From NCBI GenBank assembly GCA_033764445.1, contig JANRIZ010000020.1, positions 1 through 8,452 on the forward strand: 8,452 nt of DNA, in the 5' to 3' direction. The notes beneath the pieces were generated by a model. It saw nothing but the letters and a program-made list of their open reading frames with translations. It had not been told where the DNA came from and ran no database searches. This document shows positions 1 through 6,000 of this stretch, piece after piece. Position 1 is the first letter of the stretch, and the number at the start of each line of letters is the position of its first letter. The position numbers and the translations under genes were made by a program. This DNA comes from JANRIZ01 sp033764445. Lineage in GTDB: Bacteria > Verrucomicrobiota > Verrucomicrobiia > JAWXBN01.

Positions 1-836
1 TTCCCGGAGGTCAGCTGGACCCGGTTGGTCTTGGCGTTGCCGGATTCCACACAGACAAATCCGGCGTATTCGTCCGGGGCCATGTCGGCAAATCCCGCGG
101 ATTTTTCCACCCACGGATTCCAAACAACCGTCGACAGGGAGTTCTCCTTTTCAATCATGATTCGTCGCTTCAGGACGGGATCGGTGATTTCCACGGTGTC
201 CGGGGTGTCCACATACACCCGGTCGACCTCGGAATCAAATCGGATTTCCCCGGGGGTCTCGGTCTTGCGCGTGAGGCCCTCAAGGTTGTCCAGATACTCG
301 CGGCCCTGCAGACCGGTGACCGATACCTGGCGAATGTCCCCGATGTGGAGATAGGTATGCAGACAGTTTTCAAAATCCAGGGTCTGGTAGTCGGATCCGT
401 TGGTGGTCCGCAATTCGAGTTGAAGATGCTCCCCGATGGTCAGGATGTATTCGAGCGAAAAACTCGGCAGGCCCTTGGGGTCTGTCATCTCGGGCAATTC
501 CATCCGCACGGTCACCGCCCCCTCCCGCGATTCCTCCACCCCGGCAAAAATCCATTCGGTGGTCCGCGCAAACCCGTGCGACGGACTTCCCTCTTTGGGA
601 CCAAACCACGGAAAAATGACGGGCACACCGCCCCGAATGGGTTTTTTCCCGTCAAAAACGGCCTTCCGGCTCAGGAACAGCAAAGGCTCCTCACCGAGTC
701 TTTGGAAATGGCTCAGGTGCGCCCCGTGCAGATAAATCTCGGCCCGGCTCCAGGGGGTGAGCACCTCCAGCTTGGGCAATCCCCCCTCCCCGGTGGTTTC
801 GGTCACTTTGAATCGTCCTCTCAAGGGCTGGCTCAT
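1..836 (-). CDS. yeaD: D-hexose-6-phosphate mutarotase (aldose 1-epimerase family), 3' end cut by window
   Basis: Predicted to interconvert the alpha and beta anomers of hexose 6-phosphates such as glucose 6-phosphate in the cytoplasm, by the galactose-mutarotase beta-sandwich fold. Translating the minus strand from the ATG at 836 gives 278 uninterrupted residues to the window edge. Family marks are IRGGVPVIFPWFG (residues 67-79), HGFAR (87-91, substrate-binding His87), CLHTYLHIGDI with the likely catalytic His160, and YAGFVCVE with the likely catalytic base Glu264 near the edge. Family members are usually about 270-300 residues, so only a short C-terminal tail is missing. The gene follows the oxidoreductase by 18 bp on the same strand and is probably cotranscribed with it. 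No Shine-Dalgarno motif precedes the ATG (TACCCTCC-ATG), but the start agrees with family length. The family call is secure; the exact sugar is not shown. Confidence 0.9.
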   Translation of the reverse strand, partial: MSQPLRGRFKVTETTGEGGLPKLEVLTPWSRAEIYLHGAHLSHFQRLGEEPLLFLSRKAVFDGKKPIRGGVPVIFPWFGPKEGSPSHGFARTTEWIFAGVEESREGAVTVRMELPEMTDPKGLPSFSLEYILTIGEHLQLELRTTNGSDYQTLDFENCLHTYLHIGDIRQVSVTGLQGREYLDNLEGLTRKTETPGEIRFDSEVDRVYVDTPDTVEITDPVLKRRIMIEKENSLSTVVWNPWVEKSAGFADMAPDEYAGFVCVESGNAKTNRVQLTSG

Positions 837-854
837 GGAGGGTACTGTCACAGG

Positions 855-1892
855 TCACACACAAATATCAACCCTCGTTTTGGTTTTGATCGAACGCTCC
901 ACCGCCTCAAGGGTGGCCACATCCCACACGCTCTCCCGCGGGGTATACGGCGGGGCCTCACCGGTTCTGAGGCAGTCGGCGAATTTTTTCCACATGGCGG
1001 GGTTCAGTCCCTTGAAAAATGCTCCGGCATCCGGGGCAAATTCCAGCGTTTCCTCGCGTCCGTCCCGCCACTGGAGCGTGCACCGGTAATAATCAAAAAC
1101 AATCAGTCCCTCGGTGCAGCGGATCACAAAATGATTCTGCCGGCCTCCCAGCAGGCTCGAAAAGGACCAGCACCCGGTCTGACCGCCCCGGTACCCGAAG
1201 AGCATGTTGATGAGGTCATACTCCCCATGCTCGGGCCTCCAGTTCTGGCCGGTGGCATACACGCTTTGCGGACGTCCAAAAAGTTGCTGCATCAGGGCCA
1301 CCTCGTGAATGCCTCCGTCAAAGAGCGGACCCAGCGGAAAACCCGAATCCACCCGCCACGCGGTGTTGGCAAATCCATACGGATCGTTGGCCATGTCCAT
1401 GAACCCATGGGAGACGCGGTCAAACATCGCAAAATCCCCGAGCCTCCGCCCGTCCAGCAGGGTTTTGACCTCATCCCAGCGGGGGGTGTACAAAAGATTC
1501 TCCAGAATGAACACACGGCCCCGGGAATTTTTCTCCGCTTCCATGATCTCGCATGCCTGCGCCGTGGAGGTGGCGAAGGGTTTTTCCACAAACACATGTT
1601 TCCCGGCCCTCAAACCCGCCAGGGTCACCGGACCGTTGAGCGGGATCGGGGTCGTCACCACCAGCGCGTCCACTTCCGGACTGCGGGCCAGCTCCTCATA
1701 GTGCTCAAAAAAACGGGCCTTGGGAAAATCCGCCCGAAAGGCCTCCCGGGATGGGGCGCTGCGGGCGCTGAAGGCGGTGATCTGAAATTCATCGGGCATC
1801 GCCTGCAAGGTCACCTTGTGCGGATCACGCCACATGATCCCGGGTCCGACAACTCCTAGTTTGAGGGGAAACATGCGGTGACGATGGGGCAT
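855..1892 (-). CDS. Gfo/Idh/MocA-family NAD(P)-dependent oxidoreductase
   Basis: A cytoplasmic dehydrogenase-like protein of 345 residues. The N-terminal Rossmann fold carries the dinucleotide-binding GVVGPG (13-18). The family signature EKP lies at 103-105 (in HVFVEKPFA), with Lys104 the usual catalytic-site lysine. The C-terminal alpha/beta domain contains DGGIHEV (192-198), where His196 matches the conserved active-site histidine. Length is typical. The ATG at 1892 gives the longest frame. An internal ATG at 1874 (residue 7) puts the Rossmann strand almost at the N-terminus, as usual in this family, and is an equally plausible start. A G-rich stretch (GGGGCGGGG) precedes the first one. The gene begins 33 bp after rlmH stops and ends 18 bp before the mutarotase. 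The pairing with a sugar-phosphate mutarotase suggests a sugar or sugar-derivative substrate, but that is inference; the family is too broad to name a substrate. Confidence 0.88.
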   Translation of the reverse strand: MPHRHRMFPLKLGVVGPGIMWRDPHKVTLQAMPDEFQITAFSARSAPSREAFRADFPKARFFEHYEELARSPEVDALVVTTPIPLNGPVTLAGLRAGKHVFVEKPFATSTAQACEIMEAEKNSRGRVFILENLLYTPRWDEVKTLLDGRRLGDFAMFDRVSHGFMDMANDPYGFANTAWRVDSGFPLGPLFDGGIHEVALMQQLFGRPQSVYATGQNWRPEHGEYDLINMLFGYRGGQTGCWSFSSLLGGRQNHFVIRCTEGLIVFDYYRCTLQWRDGREETLEFAPDAGAFFKGLNPAMWKKFADCLRTGEAPPYTPRESVWDVATLEAVERSIKTKTRVDICV

Positions 1893-1925
1893 GTGCCCCG
1901 CCCCATCAAGACCGAAAACAACGCC

Positions 1926-2408
1926 CTACTTGTGGTACGGCTCTCCGCGGATGATTTTGAAGGATCGGTAGAGCTGTTCGAGAAGGATGACCCGCATCAG
2001 CATGTGCGGATAGGTCATCGGCCCGAAGGACAGGCTCCGGTCGGCGGAGGAAATCAGTCCGGCATCCAGTCCGTGCGAACCCCCGATCAGAAACGTGAAA
2101 TGGCTCCGGCCCTGTCCCGAGACCTCCCCGATCAACGCCGCAAATTGCGGACTGCTCAGGGGGGTGCCGCCCCGGTCGAGTACGATCCGGCACGTCCTCT
2201 CCTCGATCATCCTCCCGAGTCCTTCGGCTTCCCGCGCCAGAACCTGCCGGATTTGTGCCGGGCCGGGATTGTCCGGCACCTTCTCCTCGGGGGCCTCCCG
2301 GATTTCCACCCGGGCCATCGGGGTCAGCCGTTTGAGATATTCCGCCACCCCCTCGGCCATCCACGGCTCCCGCATCCGGCCCACGGCCAATATGACGATC
2401 CGAATCAT
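1926..2408 (-). CDS. rlmH: 23S rRNA (pseudouridine1915-N3)-methyltransferase RlmH
   Basis: RlmH uses S-adenosylmethionine to methylate N3 of pseudouridine 1915 in helix 69 of 23S rRNA on assembled ribosomes. The 160-residue protein is the normal full length for this small SPOUT (trefoil-knot) enzyme. The SAM-binding knot is visible as FLIGGSHGL (106-114), followed by LSFGPMTYPHMLMRVILLEQ (126-145). The family's C-terminal signature YRSFKIIRGEPYHK (147-160) ends the protein, with the near-invariant Pro-Tyr-His at positions 157-159. The stop is TAG. The ATG at 2408 starts directly on the first beta strand (MIRIVILAVG), as in homologues, so the longer overlapping frame upstream is not used. It is the first gene of the minus-strand group that continues with the oxidoreductase and mutarotase. 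It diverges from the OmpA-domain gene across a 73-bp gap. Confidence 0.97.
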   Translation of the reverse strand: MIRIVILAVGRMREPWMAEGVAEYLKRLTPMARVEIREAPEEKVPDNPGPAQIRQVLAREAEGLGRMIEERTCRIVLDRGGTPLSSPQFAALIGEVSGQGRSHFTFLIGGSHGLDAGLISSADRSLSFGPMTYPHMLMRVILLEQLYRSFKIIRGEPYHK

Positions 2409-2481
2409 GCCCCCGGACCCTACGCCGCATTTTGCGGAAAGTCATTTAAAACCGTCTGGTTCTGTGGTAGTGTAACCGAAG
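2409..2481. promoter_or_regulatory. Divergent intergenic region between rlmH and the OmpA-domain gene
   Basis: These 73 bp must hold the promoters of both the minus-strand rlmH group and the plus-strand OmpA-domain gene unless transcription enters from further away. The promoter assignments are weak. For the plus strand, TTTAAA (2445-2450), 17 bp, then TAGTGT (2468-2473) preceded by TGG is a possible extended -10 promoter; it would leave almost no 5' leader before the ATG at 2482. For the minus strand I see only a poor TTACAC/TTAAAT pair with 20-bp spacing. A small hairpin at 2425-2437 lies in what would be the rlmH leader. Confidence 0.3.
2425..2437. repeat. Hairpin CCGCA-TTT-TGCGG, 13-mer repeated at 7526-7538
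   Basis: A perfect 5-bp stem with a 3-nt loop lies 17 bases upstream of the rlmH ATG, in the shared leader region. The same 13 bases occur again at 7526-7538, inside the last codons of leuA. One exact 13-base match in a window of this size is close to chance expectation, so the repeat itself is weak evidence. The self-complementarity is directly visible. Function unknown. Confidence 0.3.
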
Positions 2482-3498
2482 ATGACCACTGCCACCGTCC
2501 CCACCGAAAACGCCCTGCCCATCCGCCGATGGATCGTCATTGCCCTGGTCCTCTCAATGCTGATTCATCTGATTGTCTTCATCTACTCCCGCTACATCCA
2601 TCTCCACTCCCCGGAAGTGCGTGAAAACAAGCCGGATTTGCGCAAGTTCATGACCACGCGGGTGACGATGGATCAGAAGTTTTTCAAAACACTGCCCCTG
2701 CCTGCGGAGATGCCTGTGCCTCCGGCCCTCACCGATCCCCCGCACGTGACCGTCGACCGCGCCGCCCTCGCCCAGGAGGAACGCCGCACGTTGCAGAAAC
2801 TCACCCAGTCGGCGATCATCGACGCGGCCTCCCCTCCCCCCTCGCAGGAGGTTCCCGTGGTCACGGACCGGCCCCAGATCGCCCTGCCGGAAAATCCGCA
2901 GTCCTCCCTCAAACAGCTCCCCGCCTCCCAGGCATTCAATGACGTGGATAAAATCCACCAGAATTCCCTCGGGAAAATCCCCACTGCCACCCCCAAATTA
3001 CCCGACCCGAACGCGGATATCCCCGGGACGGGTGTCGCGGGCAATGGCACCTCCACCGACGGAGCCCCCGGGTTCCAGCGCATCGCCCAGTTGCTCAATA
3101 AAAAACCCGAGGAGGTCGTGCAGGCGGTCAAAAAGGGTCTGGCCATTCCCATCGGCGACAAGGTGCTCTTTGACTACGACAAATTCGATCTCAAACCGGG
3201 TGCCGATCCCCTGTTGAAGGAAATCGTTTTTCTCATCTCCACACAGTTTTCCCCGAAGGCCATCATCCAGATCGACGGTTTTACGGACAGTTCCGGGCCG
3301 GATGACTACAATCTCCAGCTTTCCAAAAGCCGGGCCGAGGCCGTGCGCGACTGGCTGATCAAAAGGGGCGGTCTCCCGGCCGACCGCATCCAGGCCCGGG
3401 GGCTGGGCAAAAGCAATTTTATCGTCTCCCCAAAAGCCTCCATCGAGGAACAGGCCCCCAACAGGCGTACGGAAATCCGTCTCATCCAAAACAACTGA
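2482..3498 (+). CDS. Inner-membrane-anchored OmpA-family protein with TonB-like N-terminal segment
   Basis: A 338-residue predicted envelope protein. A short cytoplasmic N-terminus containing Arg15-Arg16 leads into one membrane helix (about 17-36). No cleavage or lipobox site follows, so it probably acts as a signal anchor. The helix contains SMLIH, placing Ser25-x3-His29 as in the TonB/TolA first-helix motif that contacts ExbB/ExbD or TolQ/R. Residues 71-200 form a proline-rich, low-complexity spacer able to cross periplasm. An OmpA C-terminal domain covers about 222-336: it has FDYDKFDLKPGA (230-241), GFTDSSG (266-272) and LSKSRAEAVRDWL (280-292), and ends with NRRTEIRL (327-334). Asp269 and Arg284 align with the diaminopimelate-binding Asp and Arg known in OmpA. 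The likely role is linking the inner membrane to peptidoglycan, perhaps with energy coupling. The start follows a weak GAAG. It is probably monocistronic; a tRNA gene follows 95 bp later. Confidence 0.85.
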   Translation: MTTATVPTENALPIRRWIVIALVLSMLIHLIVFIYSRYIHLHSPEVRENKPDLRKFMTTRVTMDQKFFKTLPLPAEMPVPPALTDPPHVTVDRAALAQEERRTLQKLTQSAIIDAASPPPSQEVPVVTDRPQIALPENPQSSLKQLPASQAFNDVDKIHQNSLGKIPTATPKLPDPNADIPGTGVAGNGTSTDGAPGFQRIAQLLNKKPEEVVQAVKKGLAIPIGDKVLFDYDKFDLKPGADPLLKEIVFLISTQFSPKAIIQIDGFTDSSGPDDYNLQLSKSRAEAVRDWLIKRGGLPADRIQARGLGKSNFIVSPKASIEEQAPNRRTEIRLIQNN

Positions 3499-3546
3499 CC
3501 CCCGGCCATGCCGGAACCGGAAACAGGAATCGGGGGAGGTTTCCAC

Positions 3547-3575
3547 TTGCCACTGCCTGTTGCATTGCCTATATT
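3547..3575 (+). promoter_or_regulatory. Sigma-70-type promoter for tRNA-Arg
   Basis: TTGCCA (-35, 3547-3552) and TATATT (-10, 3570-3575) are separated by exactly 17 bp. Each matches the housekeeping consensus at five or four of six positions. Initiation about 7 bp downstream would give a leader of roughly 12 nt before the mature tRNA 5' end at 3594, a normal distance for removal by RNase P. It lies after the stop of the OmpA-domain gene and could also drive cysS by read-through. Confidence 0.6.
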
Positions 3576-3593
3576 TTCCAGACTCTTTCTCCC

Positions 3594-3670
3594 GCATCCG
3601 TAGCTCAACTGGATAGAGTGTCGGCCTCCGAAGCCGAAGGTTTCGGGTTCGACTCCCGACGGATGCACCA
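3594..3670 (+). tRNA. tRNA-Arg (anticodon CCG), CCA encoded
   Basis: The 77-nt cloverleaf can be folded by hand. The acceptor stem GCATCCG/CGGATGC has seven perfect pairs and the D stem is GCTC/GAGT. The anticodon stem TCGGC/GCCGA encloses the loop CTCCGAA, with anticodon CCG at 3628-3630. A 5-nt variable loop is followed by T arm TCGGG-TTCGACT-CCCGA. Discriminator A is followed by a genomically encoded CCA (3668-3670). The anticodon reads the arginine codon CGG. A good promoter lies just upstream and a run of six T follows the CCA directly, but I see no separate terminator hairpin. cysS starts 46 bp downstream on the same strand, so co-transcription of the tRNA and a tRNA synthetase for a different amino acid is possible. 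Confidence 0.97.
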
Positions 3671-3716
3671 CTTTTTTGACTGTTCACCCCCGGTTCTTGA
3701 CGGTTGACTTCCCGCC

Positions 3717-5153
3717 ATGCGTCTTTTTGACACCCTCAGCCGCCAGATTCTTGATTTGCCCCGTCCGCAGGACCGGCCCCTGCGCTTCTATTGCTGCGGT
3801 CCGACCGTGTACGGACCGGCCCATATCGGCAATTTCCGCACATTTCTGATGCAGGATGTCCTCCGCCGCACGCTTGAGGTGGCGGGTGTGGACCTGTTCC
3901 ATGTCCGGAATCTCACCGACGTGGACGACAAAACCATCCGCCAATCCCAGGCGGAGGGTCTGCCGCTGGGGGAATTCACAAAAAAATGGACCGGTTTTTT
4001 TCACCGGGACTGTGCCGAACTCAACCTGCTCCCGCCGACGGTCGAACCCAGCGCGGTGGCCTCCATCGCCGGTCAGATCAAAATGGTCGAGGTCCTGCTC
4101 GAAAAGGGCTTTGCCTACCGGTCAGGGGATGGATCGGTCTACTTCCGGGTGGGGGCCCTTCCCACCTACGGCCGTCTCTCCCATCTGCAGGAACGTGAAA
4201 TCACCACCCACACCGCGGCCACCGATGAGGACGAATATTCGAAGGACACCGCCGCCGATTTTGCCCTGTGGAAAGGCCGGAAACCAGCCGACGGACCCAA
4301 CTTCTGGAGGACCCCCTGGGGCGAGGGGCGTCCGGGCTGGCACCTCGAATGCAGCGCGATGTGCCTCGAACACCTGGGCGAAACCCTCGACCTCCATTCC
4401 GGGGGCGAGGACCTGGTCTTTCCCCATCACGAAAATGAGATCGCCCAAAGCGAGGCGGCCAACGGAAAACCCTTCTGCCACCACTGGTTCCACATCGCGC
4501 ACCTGATGGTTGACGGCCAGAAGATGAGCAAGAGCCTGGGCAACCTGTACACGCTTGCCGATCTGAAGTCCCGGGGTTATGCCGCCCATGAGGTGCGTTA
4601 TGTCCTCGTCTCGGGTTCCTACCGTCAGACGCTCAACTTCACCCTCGACTCGCTCAACGCCGCCCGCAGCGCCCTGGGCAAACTGCGCAAAGGGGCGGAG
4701 TCCCTGGCCCGGACGGCCGGGGTGCCCATGGAAAAACTTTCCCTTCAGCAGTCACTTTCGCCGGGGTCTGAAAACCGCTTCACCGTGTTTGGCGGGGCGT
4801 GGGAGGCCCTCTGCGATGACCTGAATACCCCCAGGGCCTTGGGCGAATTGTTTACAGGACTCAAGGTGGCCGAGGAAAAAATCAGGGCCGGGGGACTGAC
4901 CGCCGAAGCGGCCCACGGGCTCCTGCACGAGCTGGGAAAATGTCTTTACGCCCTGGGACTGACTCTTCCCGATCCCCTGGCGGAAGCCTCCCCCTCCGAT
5001 GTCCCCGCGGAAATACAGGCGCTCGCCCGGGAACGGTGGCAGTCCAAACAGGACAAAAACTTTGCCCGCTCGGATGAACTTCGCAAACAGCTCGACACCC
5101 TCGGATGGACGATCCTCGACAAAAAAGACGGTTTTGAAGTGAAGCGGAAATGA
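3717..5153 (+). CDS. cysS: Cysteinyl-tRNA synthetase
   Basis: Class I aminoacyl-tRNA synthetase that activates cysteine with ATP and charges tRNA-Cys in the cytoplasm. At 478 residues it is full length. The catalytic Rossmann domain shows the HIGH-type motif as HIGN (36-39, in GPTVYGPAHIGN) and the KMSKS loop at 269-273. The zinc site that discriminates cysteine is intact: Cys27, Cys212 (HLECSAM), His237 and Glu241 (FPHHENE), matching Cys28/Cys209/His234/Glu238 of the E. coli enzyme. The DEYSKDTAADFALWK segment (172-186) is a variant of the usual connecting region. The helical anticodon-binding domain follows from about 300, and the C-terminus (GWTILDKKDGFEVKRK) is of the usual kind. The ATG at 3717 gives the expected MRLFDTLSR N-terminus. 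No Shine-Dalgarno motif is seen in the preceding GACTTCCCGCC. It lies between tRNA-Arg and the sigma-factor unit. Confidence 0.98.
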   Translation: MRLFDTLSRQILDLPRPQDRPLRFYCCGPTVYGPAHIGNFRTFLMQDVLRRTLEVAGVDLFHVRNLTDVDDKTIRQSQAEGLPLGEFTKKWTGFFHRDCAELNLLPPTVEPSAVASIAGQIKMVEVLLEKGFAYRSGDGSVYFRVGALPTYGRLSHLQEREITTHTAATDEDEYSKDTAADFALWKGRKPADGPNFWRTPWGEGRPGWHLECSAMCLEHLGETLDLHSGGEDLVFPHHENEIAQSEAANGKPFCHHWFHIAHLMVDGQKMSKSLGNLYTLADLKSRGYAAHEVRYVLVSGSYRQTLNFTLDSLNAARSALGKLRKGAESLARTAGVPMEKLSLQQSLSPGSENRFTVFGGAWEALCDDLNTPRALGELFTGLKVAEEKIRAGGLTAEAAHGLLHELGKCLYALGLTLPDPLAEASPSDVPAEIQALARERWQSKQDKNFARSDELRKQLDTLGWTILDKKDGFEVKRK

Positions 5154-5207
5154 CCCTTCACTGTCGCGTGCAAACGGGCTGGTCAATTTCGGCGATCGCG
5201 CCCTCCG

Positions 5208-5220
5208 GATTCCCGGAATC
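5208..5220. promoter_or_regulatory. Palindrome GATTCC-C-GGAATC upstream of the sigma gene
   Basis: A perfect 6-bp inverted repeat with a 1-bp centre lies 68 bp before the sigma-factor ATG, in the 135-bp gap after cysS. Its right half reads GGAAT, which is reminiscent of ECF-type -35 elements, but I find no matching -10 (CGTC-like) at 16-17 bp. It could be an operator or chance. Nothing else in the gap marks a regulator. Confidence 0.2.
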
Positions 5221-5244
5221 GTCACATTTCCCGCCGCTTCGCTG

Positions 5245-5273
5245 TTTACTGTTCCCTCCCAACCGTTTATTGT
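5245..5273 (+). promoter_or_regulatory. Possible sigma-70-type promoter for the sigma / membrane protein / pseudoprotease unit
   Basis: TTTACT (5245-5250), a 17-bp spacer and TATTGT (5268-5273) each match the housekeeping consensus at four of six positions. Initiation would fall around 5280, leaving a leader of only about 9 nt before the ATG at 5289. This would fit the absence of a Shine-Dalgarno motif. It is a weak call made from spacing and partial matches alone. Confidence 0.3.
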
Positions 5274-5288
5274 CTGCCCCCGCCACCC

Positions 5289-5903
5289 ATGTCCGATGCT
5301 CCCACAGTTTTTGACTCTGAATCCCCATTCGGCTCCCGGACGGATGCGGAATTGGTGGCACTTGCCCAGGGGGGTGAAATGCAGGCCTTTGACGAACTGC
5401 TCAACCGCTACAAGACGAAGGTCTATGGCACGATCTACCACATGACCGGCAACCATGAGGACTCGAATGACCTTTTATTGGAGGTTTTTGAAAAGGCCTA
5501 TTTCTCCCTGGAAAAATTCAAGGGCAAATCCAGCTTCTCGACATGGATATTCCAGATCACCAAAAACCATGTCATCAATCACTGCCAAAAAAATCGCAAT
5601 CAAAACACCTTTAGCCTTAATGAAATAACATCGGAAGATTCTGATAATGATAAGTTTAGGGAGTTCATAAGCCCGGAGTCAACAGACCGCGATGTCAAGA
5701 TTAAAGAATTGCAAAATAAATTGAACGAATCCCTGATGAAATTGTCTGAAGAGCATAGACTGGTTGTGGTCATGCACGATGTCGAAGGCAAATCGGGAGT
5801 TGAGATTGCTCAAATCCTGAGGTGCTCGGAAGGAACGGTCAGGAGCCGTTTACATTATGCTAGACAACAACTCCAAACACACCTAAAAGATTATCTTATA
5901 TAA
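5289..5903 (+). CDS. ECF-type RNA polymerase sigma factor (sigma-70 family)
   Basis: A 204-residue two-domain alternative sigma factor that would direct RNA polymerase to a special promoter set. The sigma-2 domain spans about 24-100: AFDELLNRYKTKVYG (33-47), then the core-binding and -10-recognition part with EVFEKAYFSLEKFKGKSSFS (65-84) and TWIFQITKNHVINH (85-98). A polar linker (about 100-140, Asp/Glu/Ser/Asn-rich) replaces sigma-3. The sigma-4 domain (about 143-200) has LSEEHRLVVVMHDVEGKSG (152-170) and the -35-binding helix-turn-helix VEIAQILRCSEGTVRSRLHY (171-190). Size and domain order are typical of ECF factors. The next gene, a membrane protein, starts 4 nt after the stop, which is the usual sigma/anti-sigma arrangement. 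From about 5461 the coding sequence is AT-rich, with codons such as AGA, AGG, TTA and ATA that the flanking genes seldom use. The regulon is unknown. Confidence 0.93.
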   Translation: MSDAPTVFDSESPFGSRTDAELVALAQGGEMQAFDELLNRYKTKVYGTIYHMTGNHEDSNDLLLEVFEKAYFSLEKFKGKSSFSTWIFQITKNHVINHCQKNRNQNTFSLNEITSEDSDNDKFREFISPESTDRDVKIKELQNKLNESLMKLSEEHRLVVVMHDVEGKSGVEIAQILRCSEGTVRSRLHYARQQLQTHLKDYLI

Positions 5904-6000
5904 CGCTATGAACGACGCTTCCCAAGAAAAACTTCTTAAGTTGTTGGCCATTAAAAAGCTGGAACAGCCCAGCTCCAACTACTTTCAAAGTGTCGAATCA
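5461..6000. other. AT-rich island spanning the sigma gene and start of the membrane protein gene
   Basis: Counting by 60-base lines gives 219 G+C in 540 bases, about 41%. Within it, lines at 5581, 5701 and 5881 are only 32-33%. Lines on either side (5341-5400 and 6001-6060) are 60% and 63%. The edges do not coincide with gene boundaries: the island begins inside the sigma-2 domain and ends inside the next gene. Confidence 0.75.

Noticed and set aside
345..1859. 504-codon open frame on the plus strand opposite the oxidoreductase and mutarotase
   Set aside because: The minus-strand frames carry clear family motifs across the whole span. The plus-strand product is a Pro/Gly/His-rich sequence of no recognisable family, as expected for the antisense of GC-rich coding DNA.
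1878..2624. 248-codon plus-strand frame opposite rlmH
   Set aside because: rlmH on the minus strand is unmistakable over its full length. The plus frame is proline- and histidine-rich and featureless, and it runs out of frame into the OmpA-domain gene.
3502..3514. Hairpin CCGGC-CAT-GCCGG just after the OmpA-domain stop, as a terminator
   Set aside because: The stem is only 5 bp and no T-run follows. Flanking CCCCCG/CGGGGG segments compete with it. Termination here is possible but not supported.
3306..3671. 121-codon minus-strand frame starting HPSGVEPETFGFGGRHS across the tRNA
   Set aside because: This is the well-known spurious peptide made by translating the antisense of a tRNA-Arg gene. 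The tRNA cloverleaf and the OmpA-domain gene explain the DNA.
3665..3680. T6 run after the tRNA CCA as an intrinsic terminator
   Set aside because: No hairpin separate from the tRNA itself precedes the run, so it is as likely to be a processing region with read-through to cysS.
4752..5456. 234-codon minus-strand frame covering the end of cysS and the following gap
   Set aside because: It lies opposite the conserved C-terminal region of cysS and the start of the sigma gene. It has no recognisable motif.
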